From assembly GCA_002951815.1 (NCBI GenBank), contig CP019454.1, positions 2,604,001-2,668,000 on the forward strand: a stretch of 64,000 bases of DNA, given 5' to 3'. The stretch comes from Sulfobacillus thermotolerans. Lineage in GTDB: Bacteria > Bacillota > Sulfobacillia > Sulfobacillales > Sulfobacillaceae. The notes beneath the pieces were generated by a model. The model made no database searches. It saw only the letters and a list, made by a program, of their open reading frames with translations, and had not been told where the DNA came from. Both the position numbers and the translations under genes were made by a program. Positions 1 through 8,015 of the stretch are shown one piece after another. The first letter of the stretch is position 1; each line of letters opens with the position of its first letter.

Positions 1-44
1 ATAGCGGTAGATGTGCGGTAGGAACGGTACTTAGCGTCCGGTTG

Positions 45-374
45 TTAAGGTTTATTTGTTCCCGAATAGGTTGCTTTAAGAAATTTGCCCGGACCAATCT
101 CGACCGCGAACTCTTTAGACAGATTTTTCCCTCGAACCGTATATATTCTTGTGCCTGACGGTAAGCGGTTGGATGTCTCTGGAGCTGCGTGATTGGTTAT
201 GTTGAGCACGCGGTATTCTCGACCAATATCTTTGGCCGGAACCGTTACATTTTCCACAATGAAATACGTTGTAGGGTGTCCTGCACCACTCCAAATCCCG
301 ATCCACGTGGGCTTAGACCCACAGCCTGAGAGTATCGCGACGATCATTATTCCCACAATCCCGATCTTTTTCAT
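45..374 (-). CDS. small putative lipoprotein
   Basis: Unrecognised 109-residue protein. It begins MKK, followed by a hydrophobic stretch and the lipobox LSGC, so it is predicted to be a lipid-anchored, externally exposed protein. The mature part has no family I can name; it is polar, with a Tyr/Thr-rich middle. The ATG at 374 is preferred over an in-frame GTG six bases upstream, because AGGGAG sits about 8 bases before the ATG and only 2 before the GTG. It is divergent from the remnant at 428. No function is assigned. Confidence 0.65.
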   Translation of the reverse strand: MKKIGIVGIMIVAILSGCGSKPTWIGIWSGAGHPTTYFIVENVTVPAKDIGREYRVLNITNHAAPETSNRLPSGTRIYTVRGKNLSKEFAVEIGPGKFLKATYSGTNKP

Positions 375-427
375 ATGCACCGCTCCCTAACGATCCTTTA
401 ACTACGACGGTTCCCGTTTCAGATCCC

Positions 428-629
428 GTGAATCCTGTCACCAAAGAGGGTGTCCGAGGGCTCATAGGCAACGTGTGGGAGATGACACGGAGTCGGTTTC
501 CTGATGGCGAAGATGTCGTACCAATGTATCGTCATCTAGACTCTAACAGTATTATATGGGACTGGACGGCGCTTTCTGTTGCATCGCTCGCTAGACGTTG
601 GATTCCGCTGCGTCGTGGAGTCTGAATAA
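428..629 (+). pseudogene. remnant of a formylglycine-generating enzyme (SUMF1/FGE-sulfatase) domain
   Basis: The reading frame from 428 contains GLIGNVWEMT, which matches the hallmark GNVWEWT of the C-terminal half of FGE-sulfatase domains. That frame ends at 625 with no family C-terminus. One frame over, the DNA at about 585-629 encodes SLDVGFRCVVESE, the classic FGE terminal motif (GFRCV). The two halves of one domain end therefore lie in different frames, so a frameshift separates them. No N-terminal half is visible upstream. I read it as a decayed, truncated gene; the family call rests on two short motifs. Confidence 0.6.
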
Positions 630-671
630 GTTTCGAGCTTATTAACCAATCCTGGCTAAGGAGAAGACATC

Positions 672-1904
672 GTGAATGCCTATCGGCGGCTGATCGCCAA
701 TCGCGTCTTCGTTATCTATTGGGGTGGGTCGACCCTTGTGCAGTTGGCCTTACAGTTCGTCACCATTGCACTCGCCTGGTTTGTGCTCAAGACTACCGGG
801 TCCTCCATTCGCGTCGCTTTCGTATTGGCGGTCATTTCCGTTGCGCGCATGGCTACCAGCCCGTTTATCGGTTACCTCATCGATCGCCTCCCACGCCGGG
901 CATTAATGATCCTCGACAACACGGGCCAAATGATTCTCTATGCGTCCGTGCCCGTGATGACGTGGATGCATGTCCTAACCTTTCCGATGTTGCTCGCCGT
1001 GGTGGGGGCCGCCGCGGCGTTGTCACCGCTATCCATGATAGGACGTGGCGTCCTCTTACCGAACATTGTTCCCGATGAAGATTTAGAGCCTGCCAACGGA
1101 CTATCCCAATTACGCAGCAGCATGGTGTCCTTACGTGGGCCCGCACTGGGCGGGATATTGGTGGCGTTCCTCGGGGCACCAGGGACGTTGATGATCACTG
1201 CTGGTTGCTATGTAGCGTATGTCGGATCCTTGCTGGCGATTCCAGCGGGGAAATACCATGCGGTGCAGGATGACCGGTCTTCAGCTGATAGGTCTCCACG
1301 GATAAATCCCTGGCAGTTTCTTCGGAACAGCCAGGTGCTCTTGATCATTGGCGTGGTCACGCTGTTCTTTAACATCACCTACGGTCCCTTAGAGCCAGCA
1401 CTACCGGTGATGGTATTGCGGGTCTTTCATGCAGGAGCCTCTACGTTAGGTCTAATCTGGAGTAGCTTCGCGGTCGGGTCGTTGCTGGGGACGTTGGTGT
1501 GGGAGCGGCTTCGGCCACAGTGGAATCTGCGTTTTGTCATCACGGGGGTAATCGTCGGCTGGGGCCTTTTCAGCGGCATGGTGGGTCTGACAAATCATCC
1601 TTGGCAGGCGATGGCCATGATGTTTTGCGGGGGGATCACGTACGCGCCCTACAACATTGTGGCTGCGACGTGGCAACAGCGATTGATTCCCGATCATATG
1701 CGCGGTACGGTCTTTGGCACGATGCAGTCGGTGACCAGCGCGGGACTTCCGGTCGGACAACTCATTGGCGGACTGGTTGTCAGCGCGGCCGGTGCCGGAG
1801 CGACGATTGCAATGGGGAGAGCCGCCACGGTGCTCCTTGGACTGGTCGTGGTGTCGCTCCGTGCGCCATGGGCCCGTTTACCGACTGCAAACATGTCTCG
1901 GTAG
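672..1904 (+). CDS. MFS transporter, drug-exporter type
   Basis: 410-residue major facilitator with about 12 hydrophobic segments, expected in the cytoplasmic membrane. The motif A loop between TM2 and TM3 is visible as GYLIDRLPRR (about residues 67-76). The overall pattern resembles the MFS_3/EntS-like exporters of small molecules and drugs; the substrate cannot be read from the sequence. The GTG start has AAGGAG eight bases upstream. It is the first of two MFS exporters that flank a short unknown gene pair (2103-2712). It could be a multidrug pump or a dedicated exporter for a product of this cassette. Confidence 0.85.
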   Translation: MNAYRRLIANRVFVIYWGGSTLVQLALQFVTIALAWFVLKTTGSSIRVAFVLAVISVARMATSPFIGYLIDRLPRRALMILDNTGQMILYASVPVMTWMHVLTFPMLLAVVGAAAALSPLSMIGRGVLLPNIVPDEDLEPANGLSQLRSSMVSLRGPALGGILVAFLGAPGTLMITAGCYVAYVGSLLAIPAGKYHAVQDDRSSADRSPRINPWQFLRNSQVLLIIGVVTLFFNITYGPLEPALPVMVLRVFHAGASTLGLIWSSFAVGSLLGTLVWERLRPQWNLRFVITGVIVGWGLFSGMVGLTNHPWQAMAMMFCGGITYAPYNIVAATWQQRLIPDHMRGTVFGTMQSVTSAGLPVGQLIGGLVVSAAGAGATIAMGRAATVLLGLVVVSLRAPWARLPTANMSR

Positions 1905-2102
1905 TTACGGTGTCGATGGCCAGATCAACTGGCCGACGATTATCGTTTGCTCCCATATGCGACCAGCATCCAAGTTCCGGCAATGACTCGATCAACACAA
2001 AACGCTTCCATATTGCCGGACAGGGATGGGCCGCGGACCAATCAAGGAATCCGGATACCCAAAATAAATAAAAACAAATCTGTCACTCCGTGGAGGCATT
2101 CC

Positions 2103-2582
2103 ATGGGGTTAGAAACGGCCTTAGCGGATAATGGGGACCAGTATCCCGTTGTTGTGGATGCGGACATGCGCGTTATCCCGGAAATTTTCATATTCGCCAA
2201 CTTTCTCTGTGGCACCAAACAAGCCTCCCCCAATACCGTAGTGATACTAAAGTGGGTTGGAGCCACGGTATTAATCGACCGGGTCACCCCAACACTTCAA
2301 GTTCGGGGGTGTGTCACCGCTGCGCCTCCAATTTTTCTGAAGCAAATAATTGGGGAATGGCTACACGAGTTAGAACACTACGAACAGGAGACATCCACGT
2401 GGTTTACCCAGCACTGGGTTCCCTTTGACCTGTCAGCACACACCTCGGTGACTCAATTATTACGTGACACAGACCGCGCGGCATTTTACCATATCTCGCC
2501 CGACGACCGCGCCGTAGACCTTCAGCAAGCTCTTCGCATTGTTCGAGAAGGCCCCCTAATACCAATCGCTTTGGTCCCGTAA
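2103..2582 (+). CDS. hypothetical protein upstream of the short peptide gene
   Basis: 159-residue protein that I do not recognise. The frame is open further upstream (from 1947), but GGAGG six bases before the ATG at 2103 sets this start. The N-terminal part has the phrase VVVDADMRVIPE followed by a segment with SPNTV, faintly like the N-terminal core-binding region of tyrosine recombinases, but no catalytic domain follows. The C-terminal half is acidic and Trp/His-containing, with no hydrophobic segments. The stop is 13 bases before the 38-codon gene at 2596, which has its own ribosome binding site, so the two look co-transcribed with the exporter at 2728. It might be a recombinase-derived fragment or a peptide-associated protein; both are guesses. 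Confidence 0.55.
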   Translation: MGLETALADNGDQYPVVVDADMRVIPEIFIFANFLCGTKQASPNTVVILKWVGATVLIDRVTPTLQVRGCVTAAPPIFLKQIIGEWLHELEHYEQETSTWFTQHWVPFDLSAHTSVTQLLRDTDRAAFYHISPDDRAVDLQQALRIVREGPLIPIALVP

Positions 2583-2595
2583 AGGAGCTAACTAA

Positions 2596-2712
2596 ATGAT
2601 AAAATTGGAACGATATACGCTCAACGGCGGAGTCTTCTTACACCGTTGGGTTCCCCCACCCCCTTTTCGGCCTGGTACTCTAGCGTCAGATGTGGGATGG
2701 AGCGCATTCTAA
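2596..2712 (+). CDS. 38-residue peptide gene coupled to an MFS exporter
   Basis: Short open frame starting at an ATG with AGGAG about 8 bases upstream. Its TAA overlaps the AAGGAGG of the MFS gene at 2728, so translation of the two is probably coupled. The peptide begins MIKLERYTLNGG and continues with an aromatic and proline-rich half containing HRWVPPPPF and ending GWSAF. It has no transmembrane segment. A Gly-Gly after a short charged leader is compatible with a processed peptide, and the stop/ribosome-site overlap is equally compatible with a leader peptide that tunes exporter translation. I know no family for it. Confidence 0.55.
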   Translation: MIKLERYTLNGGVFLHRWVPPPPFRPGTLASDVGWSAF

Positions 2713-2727
2713 GGAGGCCCAAACCCG

Positions 2728-3951
2728 ATGACTAAGAATGTGGTCCTATATGTTTTCACGGACACTTTGGCCTATGGTTCAGACGTGGTCAGTTCCATGG
2801 CCACTGCGCTGCTTGCCGTCGATCTCGGCCGCAGTAGCGTCCAGTCGGGACTCATCCTCTTTTCGGCGTCGATTCCCTACCTGCTCTTTGGCCTCGTGGG
2901 GGGCGTGGTTGCAGATCGCGTTGATAAACGTCGCCTGATGATGGGGTGCGACCTGGCCCGGGCCACGGTGCTGGCCTTCATTCCCTTATTGGCGGCCTTC
3001 CATTGCTTGACGGTTCCCGTCCTCATAGGACTCTTGGTCGTATCGACGACCGCCCGCGCCTTTTATTTCCCCGCCCGTAAGGGGATCACGCCGGATTTGG
3101 TTGCGGACGATGTGTCATTGAGTCAGCTGAATCTTTCGCTCAATGGCCTCGAAAGCTTGGGGAGTATCATCCTGCCCGCCTTAGGGAGTGTCATGCTGCT
3201 GTGGACTCATGCTGTGCCCGACCTCTTCTGGATCCCCGTCACTACGTTATTGGGGTCGGCGCTGGCGGTCTATCTCCTCCGTGTGCCCGAGTCGCGGCCA
3301 ACCCTTGGCGCTACACCGTTAAACGATTTACAGCAGGGGCTTGGCGTGGTCTTCTCGCACGGGTCTGCCCTGCCGTACCTTGTCGCCGCCTTTGCCACGG
3401 CCATTATGGCAGAGGCTGGGGTGATAAAAATCGCGTTGCCGAAGATATTGAGCGCCATGCAGCTGAACCACAACGTCTCTTACGGGTTTGCGATAGGGTT
3501 GATGGCCGCCGCAGAAGTGGGGATGTCCTTTTTATGGGGCACGCGGCGGGGGAGTCGAGTACCCCCATGGATCTTCGGGGGCTATGCCGTCCGCGCGGGA
3601 GGCTTGGCCTTGTTGGCCCTCGCTTTAGACCTCGAGAGTCTGCCTTTGCTCATCGGCGCGGTGATCGTGCAGGGCATCGGGATGCCGATGAGCGGGCCTC
3701 CTCTGACCACGGCGCTGCAAATGGCGACGCCGGGACCTTTGATGGGCAAAGTGATGGCCATTCGCTCCACCATCGGCAACCTATCCGATGGGGTATCTTA
3801 TTTACTCATTGGGGGCTTTCTCGAAGTGTTGTCGCTTGACCGGGTATTGTGGTTGTGCGCGACGTTAGCCGGCCTGTCGGCCCTCACCTTTTGGATGTTA
3901 TGGTCTAGACATGCTGTAAACCCATCACCGAAAAGGGGGCAAGTAGAATGA
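2728..3951 (+). CDS. MFS transporter (MFS_3 type)
   Basis: 407-residue membrane exporter with about 12 hydrophobic segments. Motif A is well kept as GGVVADRVDKRRL (about residues 58-70). The sequence resembles the macrolide/EntS-like MFS_3 group; direction of transport and substrate are inferred only from that group. A strong AAGGAGG overlaps the stop codon of the 38-codon gene. Its last codons overlap the next gene by ATGA (3948-3951), so exporter and FMN reductase form one unit. Confidence 0.87.
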   Translation: MTKNVVLYVFTDTLAYGSDVVSSMATALLAVDLGRSSVQSGLILFSASIPYLLFGLVGGVVADRVDKRRLMMGCDLARATVLAFIPLLAAFHCLTVPVLIGLLVVSTTARAFYFPARKGITPDLVADDVSLSQLNLSLNGLESLGSIILPALGSVMLLWTHAVPDLFWIPVTTLLGSALAVYLLRVPESRPTLGATPLNDLQQGLGVVFSHGSALPYLVAAFATAIMAEAGVIKIALPKILSAMQLNHNVSYGFAIGLMAAAEVGMSFLWGTRRGSRVPPWIFGGYAVRAGGLALLALALDLESLPLLIGAVIVQGIGMPMSGPPLTTALQMATPGPLMGKVMAIRSTIGNLSDGVSYLLIGGFLEVLSLDRVLWLCATLAGLSALTFWMLWSRHAVNPSPKRGQVE

Positions 3952-4508
3952 AGGTGTTGCTGTTGTCGGGCAGTGCGCGGTTCCCGTCCCATACCCGCTC
4001 CCTTCTCGACGCGGTGGCTGCCGAATTGGGGCGGTTGGGAGTGAACACCGTGACGTGGGACTTGGCAAGCGACCCGTTACCGGAGGCTTTGGCGGATTTT
4101 CATCGGGCTCCGGATGCTATCGATCATCCGCAAACACAACGATTTGTGCGGGAAGCTATGCAAGCCCATGCGTTCGTTTGGGGATCGCCCAATTATCATA
4201 ATTCGTATTCCGCACGCCTGAAAAATGCTCTCGACACCTTGAATTATGACTATTTTGAGCAAAAGCCAATCGGCCTTGTGACACATAGCGGAGGTATTAT
4301 GAGCACGCAAGCCGCTGACCATCTTCGCATTGTCGCCCGAGGGCTATTGGGCATGGCGATCCCCACCCAAATTGTCTCTTGCGACTCCGATTTCACACCC
4401 CAACCCGATGGAACCTATATCGTAACCGCCTCGGCCCTTCAACGTCGTATCGGGAGATTCTCTGCGGAATTAACCACAATGGCCAAACTTTTATCCGGCG
4501 GGGATTGA
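3948..4508 (+). CDS. NAD(P)H-dependent FMN reductase family flavoprotein
   Basis: 186-residue flavodoxin-fold protein of the FMN_red family. The FMN-phosphate loop is GSARFPSHTR (residues 8-17), and the second flavin contact is GSPNYHNSYSARLKNALD (79-96), very close to the family motif. Such enzymes reduce flavin, quinones, azo compounds or metals with NAD(P)H in the cytoplasm. The start overlaps the MFS stop by four bases, so it is translationally coupled to an exporter. That pairing suggests redox modification or detoxification of an exported compound, but this is inference. Confidence 0.85.
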   Translation: MKVLLLSGSARFPSHTRSLLDAVAAELGRLGVNTVTWDLASDPLPEALADFHRAPDAIDHPQTQRFVREAMQAHAFVWGSPNYHNSYSARLKNALDTLNYDYFEQKPIGLVTHSGGIMSTQAADHLRIVARGLLGMAIPTQIVSCDSDFTPQPDGTYIVTASALQRRIGRFSAELTTMAKLLSGGD

Positions 4509-4618
4509 TGACACCGTACGTAACGCGCGGGCGGGAGGCCGACGACTGGATGTTAGTCTAAATTGTGGACACCTTGAACTCGGGGATGATACGCTAACTC
4601 CCATTGAGGTGAATTGCC

Positions 4619-4906
4619 ATGGCCAAAAAATATGATGCCGCGTTTAAAGCGCAAGCGGTGCAATTAGTGACGGAGCTGAAGAAGCCGATTGCTGAGGTCG
4701 CCCGCGATTTAGGCATTCCGGACACGACGCTCCCCCAATGGTTGAAAAATGTGCGGCAGCATCCAGACCGCCCGTTTGTGGGCAGTGGAAAACTCCGGCC
4801 GGCAGACCAGGAGGTCCACGATTTACCGCGGCGGATACGAGATTTGGAAGAAGAGAATGCCATTTTAAAAAAAGCGATGCGCCTCGTCGCCAACGATCGG
4901 AAGTAA
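4619..4906 (+). CDS. IS3-family transposase OrfA
   Basis: 95-residue DNA-binding subunit. It has an N-terminal helix-turn-helix (AKKYDAAFKAQAVQLVTE onward, with IAEVARDLGIPDTTLPQWLK) and a C-terminal leucine-zipper-like DLEEENAILKKAMR, as in IS3/IS911 OrfA. GAGGTGA lies before the ATG. A run of seven A followed by G near its end (about 4867-4874) is the kind of slippery site used by IS3 elements for a -1 shift into orfB. OrfB is destroyed here, so the protein cannot form a working OrfAB transposase. Confidence 0.88.
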   Translation: MAKKYDAAFKAQAVQLVTELKKPIAEVARDLGIPDTTLPQWLKNVRQHPDRPFVGSGKLRPADQEVHDLPRRIRDLEEENAILKKAMRLVANDRK

Positions 4907-4943
4907 AATACGCGTTTATTGATGAACACCGCTCCACTTTCGA
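4903..4943 (+). pseudogene. orfB start of the IS3 element, truncated
   Basis: In the -1 frame relative to orfA the DNA encodes VKYAFIDEHRSTFE, which matches the opening of IS3 OrfB integrase proteins (typically xYAFIxEHR...). Similarity stops where the IS256 inverted repeat begins, and the frame then runs to a stop at about 5004. The DDE domain is absent. Confidence 0.65.
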
Positions 4944-6353
4944 GAATGCCCCATTTTTCGTGGAAATTGAAACTAGCGATCCTGATGGCTCTCTGGTTGA
5001 ATAGAGAGTGCTGAACCCATCTTAAGGAGGAATCGCTAGTGACTACCCGTATAAAGAAAAATACGATGGCCGAACAGTCTCTCACCCTGCCATGGATCGA
5101 TATTTTACAGGATGCCGAAGACTTCTTATTGGCTCTATCCCTCCGGGTCGGATTGCCGGTGTTGCAACAGATGATGGCCGTGGAAGTGGAGCAGTGGGCC
5201 GGTCCCAAAGGCCGGCACGATCCTTAGCGTCAAGCCGTTCTACACGGAACCGAAGGCGGGAGCGTCTTTTTAGGCGATCGCAAAATCCCTATCTCGCACC
5301 CGCGGGTGCGAGCGGCCGATGGCTCGGAAGAAATTCCCTTAGACACCTACCATCAGTTTCAGAACACCATGCTAACCACCCAAGCGGTGTTGGAGCGGAT
5401 GCTGTATGGCCTCGCGAGCCGCCAACAAAGCCATGCCAACGCGGCCTTCGAGGCGGCGATGGAGCAACCGGGCCCCAGCAAAAGTACCGTCAGCCGCCGC
5501 TTTATCCAGGCTACGCAGCAAGCCTTGGACCGCTTCTTGCAGCGCCGGTTAGATGACCGGACGTGGGTTTTCGTGATGATCGATGGGTTACGCATAGCGG
5601 ACCATCTGGTGGTGGGCGCCTTAGGGATTGATGCGGACGGGCACAAACGCGTCTTGGGATTGGTCGAAGGGGCGACAGAAAATCATACCGTGGTCATGGC
5701 CTTATTGCAGGATCTCATCACCCGCGGCCTGACGGCCGCGCAGGGATTACTCGTAGTTATCGATGGCGCCAAGGCCTTAGCCAAAGCGGTACGCGAGGTC
5801 TGGGGGGATCAGGTCCTCATCCAACGTTGCCAGATTCATAAACAACGGAATGTACTCGATCACCTGCCGAAATCGGCCGAAAATCGGGTCCGCCAGCGCT
5901 TACGGAAGGCGTATCAAGAACCGGATGCGGACACAGCCGCACAGGCATTAGAAGTGCTCGCGAAAGAGTGGGAACGGGACCATCCCGGCGCTGCTGGGAG
6001 TCTCCGGGAAGGACTCGCCGAAACCTTCACTGTCCATCGATTGGGCCTTCCGGGCCTCTTGCGCCAAACGTTGGCGAACACCAATGCCATGGAGTCCATC
6101 AATAGTCAATGGCGGACCCATGCCCAGAATGTCAAACATTGGACCAATGGACAACAAGTCTTACGCTGGTTGGCATCCGCGAGCTTTTTTATCGAAGACA
6201 CGTTGACGTGGATCCCCGGCTATCGCGAGATTCCCTTGTTGCAAACGGCCTTAAAAGCCACGTGTTCCAAAACGCCGGAACAAAAAGCCGAGCAAATCGG
6301 TTAAATCACGCGAAAGGATACGCTAGCGAAATTCCACGACGCGTGGGACAACC
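4944..6353 (+). mobile_element. IS256-family insertion sequence (defective)
   Basis: Element with one transposase gene flanked by imperfect inverted repeats. The left repeat contains TCGTGGAAATTGAAACTAGC (from 4958) and the right one, read on the minus strand, contains TCGTGGAATTTCGCTAGCG (from 6339). Similarity extends outward to about 4944 and 6353. I see no convincing 8-9 base target duplication, so the exact ends are approximate. The left side joins a broken IS3 orfB and the right side a broken nitrilase gene, suggesting rearrangement after insertion. Confidence 0.7.
5039..6304 (+). pseudogene. IS256-family transposase interrupted by an in-frame amber codon
   Basis: A mutator-type transposase frame from a GTG preceded by AAGGAGG runs to 6304. 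It is broken by one TAG at 5225-5227, inside the segment GPKGRHDP-stop-RQAVLHGTEGG. The frame is the same on both sides, so this is a point nonsense change, possibly CAG to TAG, and not a frameshift. Downstream features of the family are present: VFVMIDGLRIADHLVVGALG, the RCQIHKQRNVLDHLP segment and NAMESINSQWRTH. Full length would be about 421 residues, normal for the family. Unless TAG is suppressed, the element is inactive. Confidence 0.8.
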
Positions 6354-6359
6354 TCACCC

Positions 6360-6771
6360 ATACAATCCCGATTCACTGCCGTGGACTTGAGGAATGTGCA
6401 CTTTGCGGAATTTTCCGAGATAACTGCCGTCTCCATCAATCACGGCAACCGTATTGTAATAAACCCCTGGCATCTCTTCCTCATAGAGCGGCACAATGAG
6501 CACCATATTATAGTGCGGCCAGTTTCTGCATCAAGCGAATCGTTGGTCCTTCCGGAACTTTCTCGGCAGCAGCATACCAACGACGATCCTGCTCGGCAGC
6601 AAAGTATGGGGCAAAAAACAATTCTTGGAGGCAAAGAATGTTCACGGCCTGATCCCCGGCTTGCTGAATCCATTTCACATGTTTCTCGATTGCAGCCGCT
6701 TTATGTCTTTCCACATCGTGCTCTCCCGACAGTTCATGTCGCAATTGTAGCAGTCCCGCACGCACTTTCAT
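6360..6771 (-). pseudogene. nitrilase-superfamily hydrolase, truncated and frameshifted
   Basis: From the ATG at 6771 the frame encodes ICLQELFFAPYFA-like and AEQDRRWYAAAEKVPEGPT segments (the catalytic Glu region and family context of N-carbamoylputrescine amidase/beta-ureidopropionase proteins). It stops after 87 residues. One frame over it resumes with YNMVLIVPLYEEEMPGVYYN and GKFRKVHIPQV (catalytic Lys region). The catalytic Cys region and everything after are missing because the gene meets the IS256 right end near 6353. It is a clear remnant of a C-N hydrolase that no longer makes an enzyme. Confidence 0.78.
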
Positions 6772-6808
6772 TTCCCATCCTCTTTTCTCGCTACATAGTG
6801 GGGATCAG

Positions 6809-7540
6809 TCAGGCCGCGGCCTCCTCGTAATTAGCTTGTGCTGTGATCAAAGCTTGTTCCGCCGCAATGTCGTTTTTTTGCAATTCTAATTGCCGATTCT
6901 CGAGTTGGGTGATGTCGTGGATCAGCTGTGATTCTTCGGCGGCCAGGCGCTGACGTTCCGTGATTTTTTGGTCCAAGTCGGATCGACGCTCTCGGGCACG
7001 CATTAGCTTTTCAAGCTCTTCACGGTACGTTGATTCTAGCGCCTGAACGGCGGCAACTTCGTCCTCCAGAATCTTCAACGCCCTCTCTGACTCTACGAGT
7101 TCGCTGTTAAGGTTTTGGATCTGACTCTGGAGGTATTCCAGCTTCTCCGCGTCCTTTTCGGCCTGGCCAACCTGTTGCATGTGGCGTTCCACCTCGTGTT
7201 GGCAATCAATGACACGTTGTCGGGACCGTCGAATACCTGACGACGTGCATTTCCCGTGGGGGTATAATATATCGTCCACTCCCTCTCGACCCGGCGATAG
7301 AGACTGTCATCTGACGCCCCACTGCCACCCGCTGCACAGTCGAGCGCTTCGCGTAAGGACACGGAACTGCCTAGCGATACCCGGGCAGTTTGATCTGGCG
7401 TGATGCCCTGCACGATTTTTAAAGCCTTCCAGAGTTCCCAGTCCAGTCGAATTCAGCAAGTGCTGCACGTAATCAGGGCTTCCCGTCCATTTAACGTCCG
7501 CTGCCCTGATTCACTGTCAATCGTCAGCCGTGTCATCTTA
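6809..7540 (-). pseudogene. decayed SMC/YhaN-like ATPase fragment
   Basis: Several adjacent frames on the minus strand read as pieces of one protein. ELWKALKIVQGITPDQTARV and SVSLREALDCAAGGSG lie around 7320-7430; SLYRRVEREWTIYYTPTGNA lies around 7255-7310; a long heptad-rich coiled coil (EVERHMQQ... to the stop at 6809) follows in another frame. An earlier piece (TRLTIDSESGQRTLNGRE) lies near 7480-7535. The pattern resembles an SbcC/YhaN-type ATPase arm joined to its coiled coil, split by at least two frameshifts and lacking the Walker motifs. The family name is tentative; the decay is clear. Confidence 0.55.
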
Positions 7541-7970
7541 TCCCGGTGATAACGCGGGGTACGCCGTGTTCCATGAAGCGACCCCCGAGACCCAAAAGTT
7601 TCGGGGGTCTCCATGCGCGACACCACCCCGGCGCCGTTCGCTGGACATCATATTCCCATGGTGTGAGCATCATCTGCACGACCCCGTTTCAGAACGTAAT
7701 CTCTTGCATGCTCTTTTTCACCGCCCGACTCCTAAATTTATTGTCTTATGGCCCCGAAATTCGAAAAATCATTGCCGCCTTCCCTGTTGAGTTCTGAAAA
7801 ATCCTCAGACGACAAGTTAGTCATCTTCATTGACAACGTGCGGTGTGCGCTGGGCGCATGGAAAAGTTCTGGATGCCCGAAAGCATACAATTTGTGGCGA
7901 CACTCCCCATGACTAGTGCCGACAAGATTAATAAAGCCCGACTTAGCACACGCCTATGCCGGGCGCACCA
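7541..7970 (+). other. intergenic region without a recognisable gene
   Basis: No frame here has a credible start, ribosome site or family motif. The only structure seen is an inverted repeat GACCCCCGA / TCGGGGGTC (7580-7588 and 7601-7609) with a 12-base loop and no T-run. It is probably degraded sequence continuing from the pseudogene block. Confidence 0.5.
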
Positions 7971-8005
7971 AACAAGGAGCCGTCAAGATCTGACGGCTCC
8001 TTGTT
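7971..8005 (-). terminator. bidirectional hairpin terminator
   Basis: Perfect 15-base stem AACAAGGAGCCGTCA with a 5-base loop. A T-run follows on the plus strand (TTGTTTTT) and a weaker TTGTTT on the minus strand. It lies just after the stop of the minus-strand membrane gene at 8016. Confidence 0.85.
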
Positions 8006-8015
8006 TTTAAAACCG

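Larger units (their letters stand above)
4564..4943 (+). mobile_element. truncated IS3-family insertion sequence
   Basis: Left part of an IS3-type element. It starts near TGTGGACACCTTGAACTC at 4564, a plausible terminal inverted repeat beginning TG, carries a complete orfA, and keeps only the first dozen codons of orfB before the left end of the IS256-family element at about 4944. No matching right end is found after 6353, so the rest of this element is lost from the window. Confidence 0.7.

Noticed and set aside
1918-1934. GGCCA...TGGCC inverted repeat after the first MFS gene
   Set aside because: Arms of only five bases and no T-run; not strong enough to call a terminator.
2596-2712. Lasso-peptide or other known RiPP precursor class
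   Set aside because: No asparagine-synthetase-like cyclase, leader peptidase, radical SAM or YcaO gene lies near, so the 38-residue product is not assigned to any known class.
7580-7609. GACCCCCGA/TCGGGGGTC hairpin
   Set aside because: No T-run and no gene ending next to it; noted only as structure in decayed DNA.
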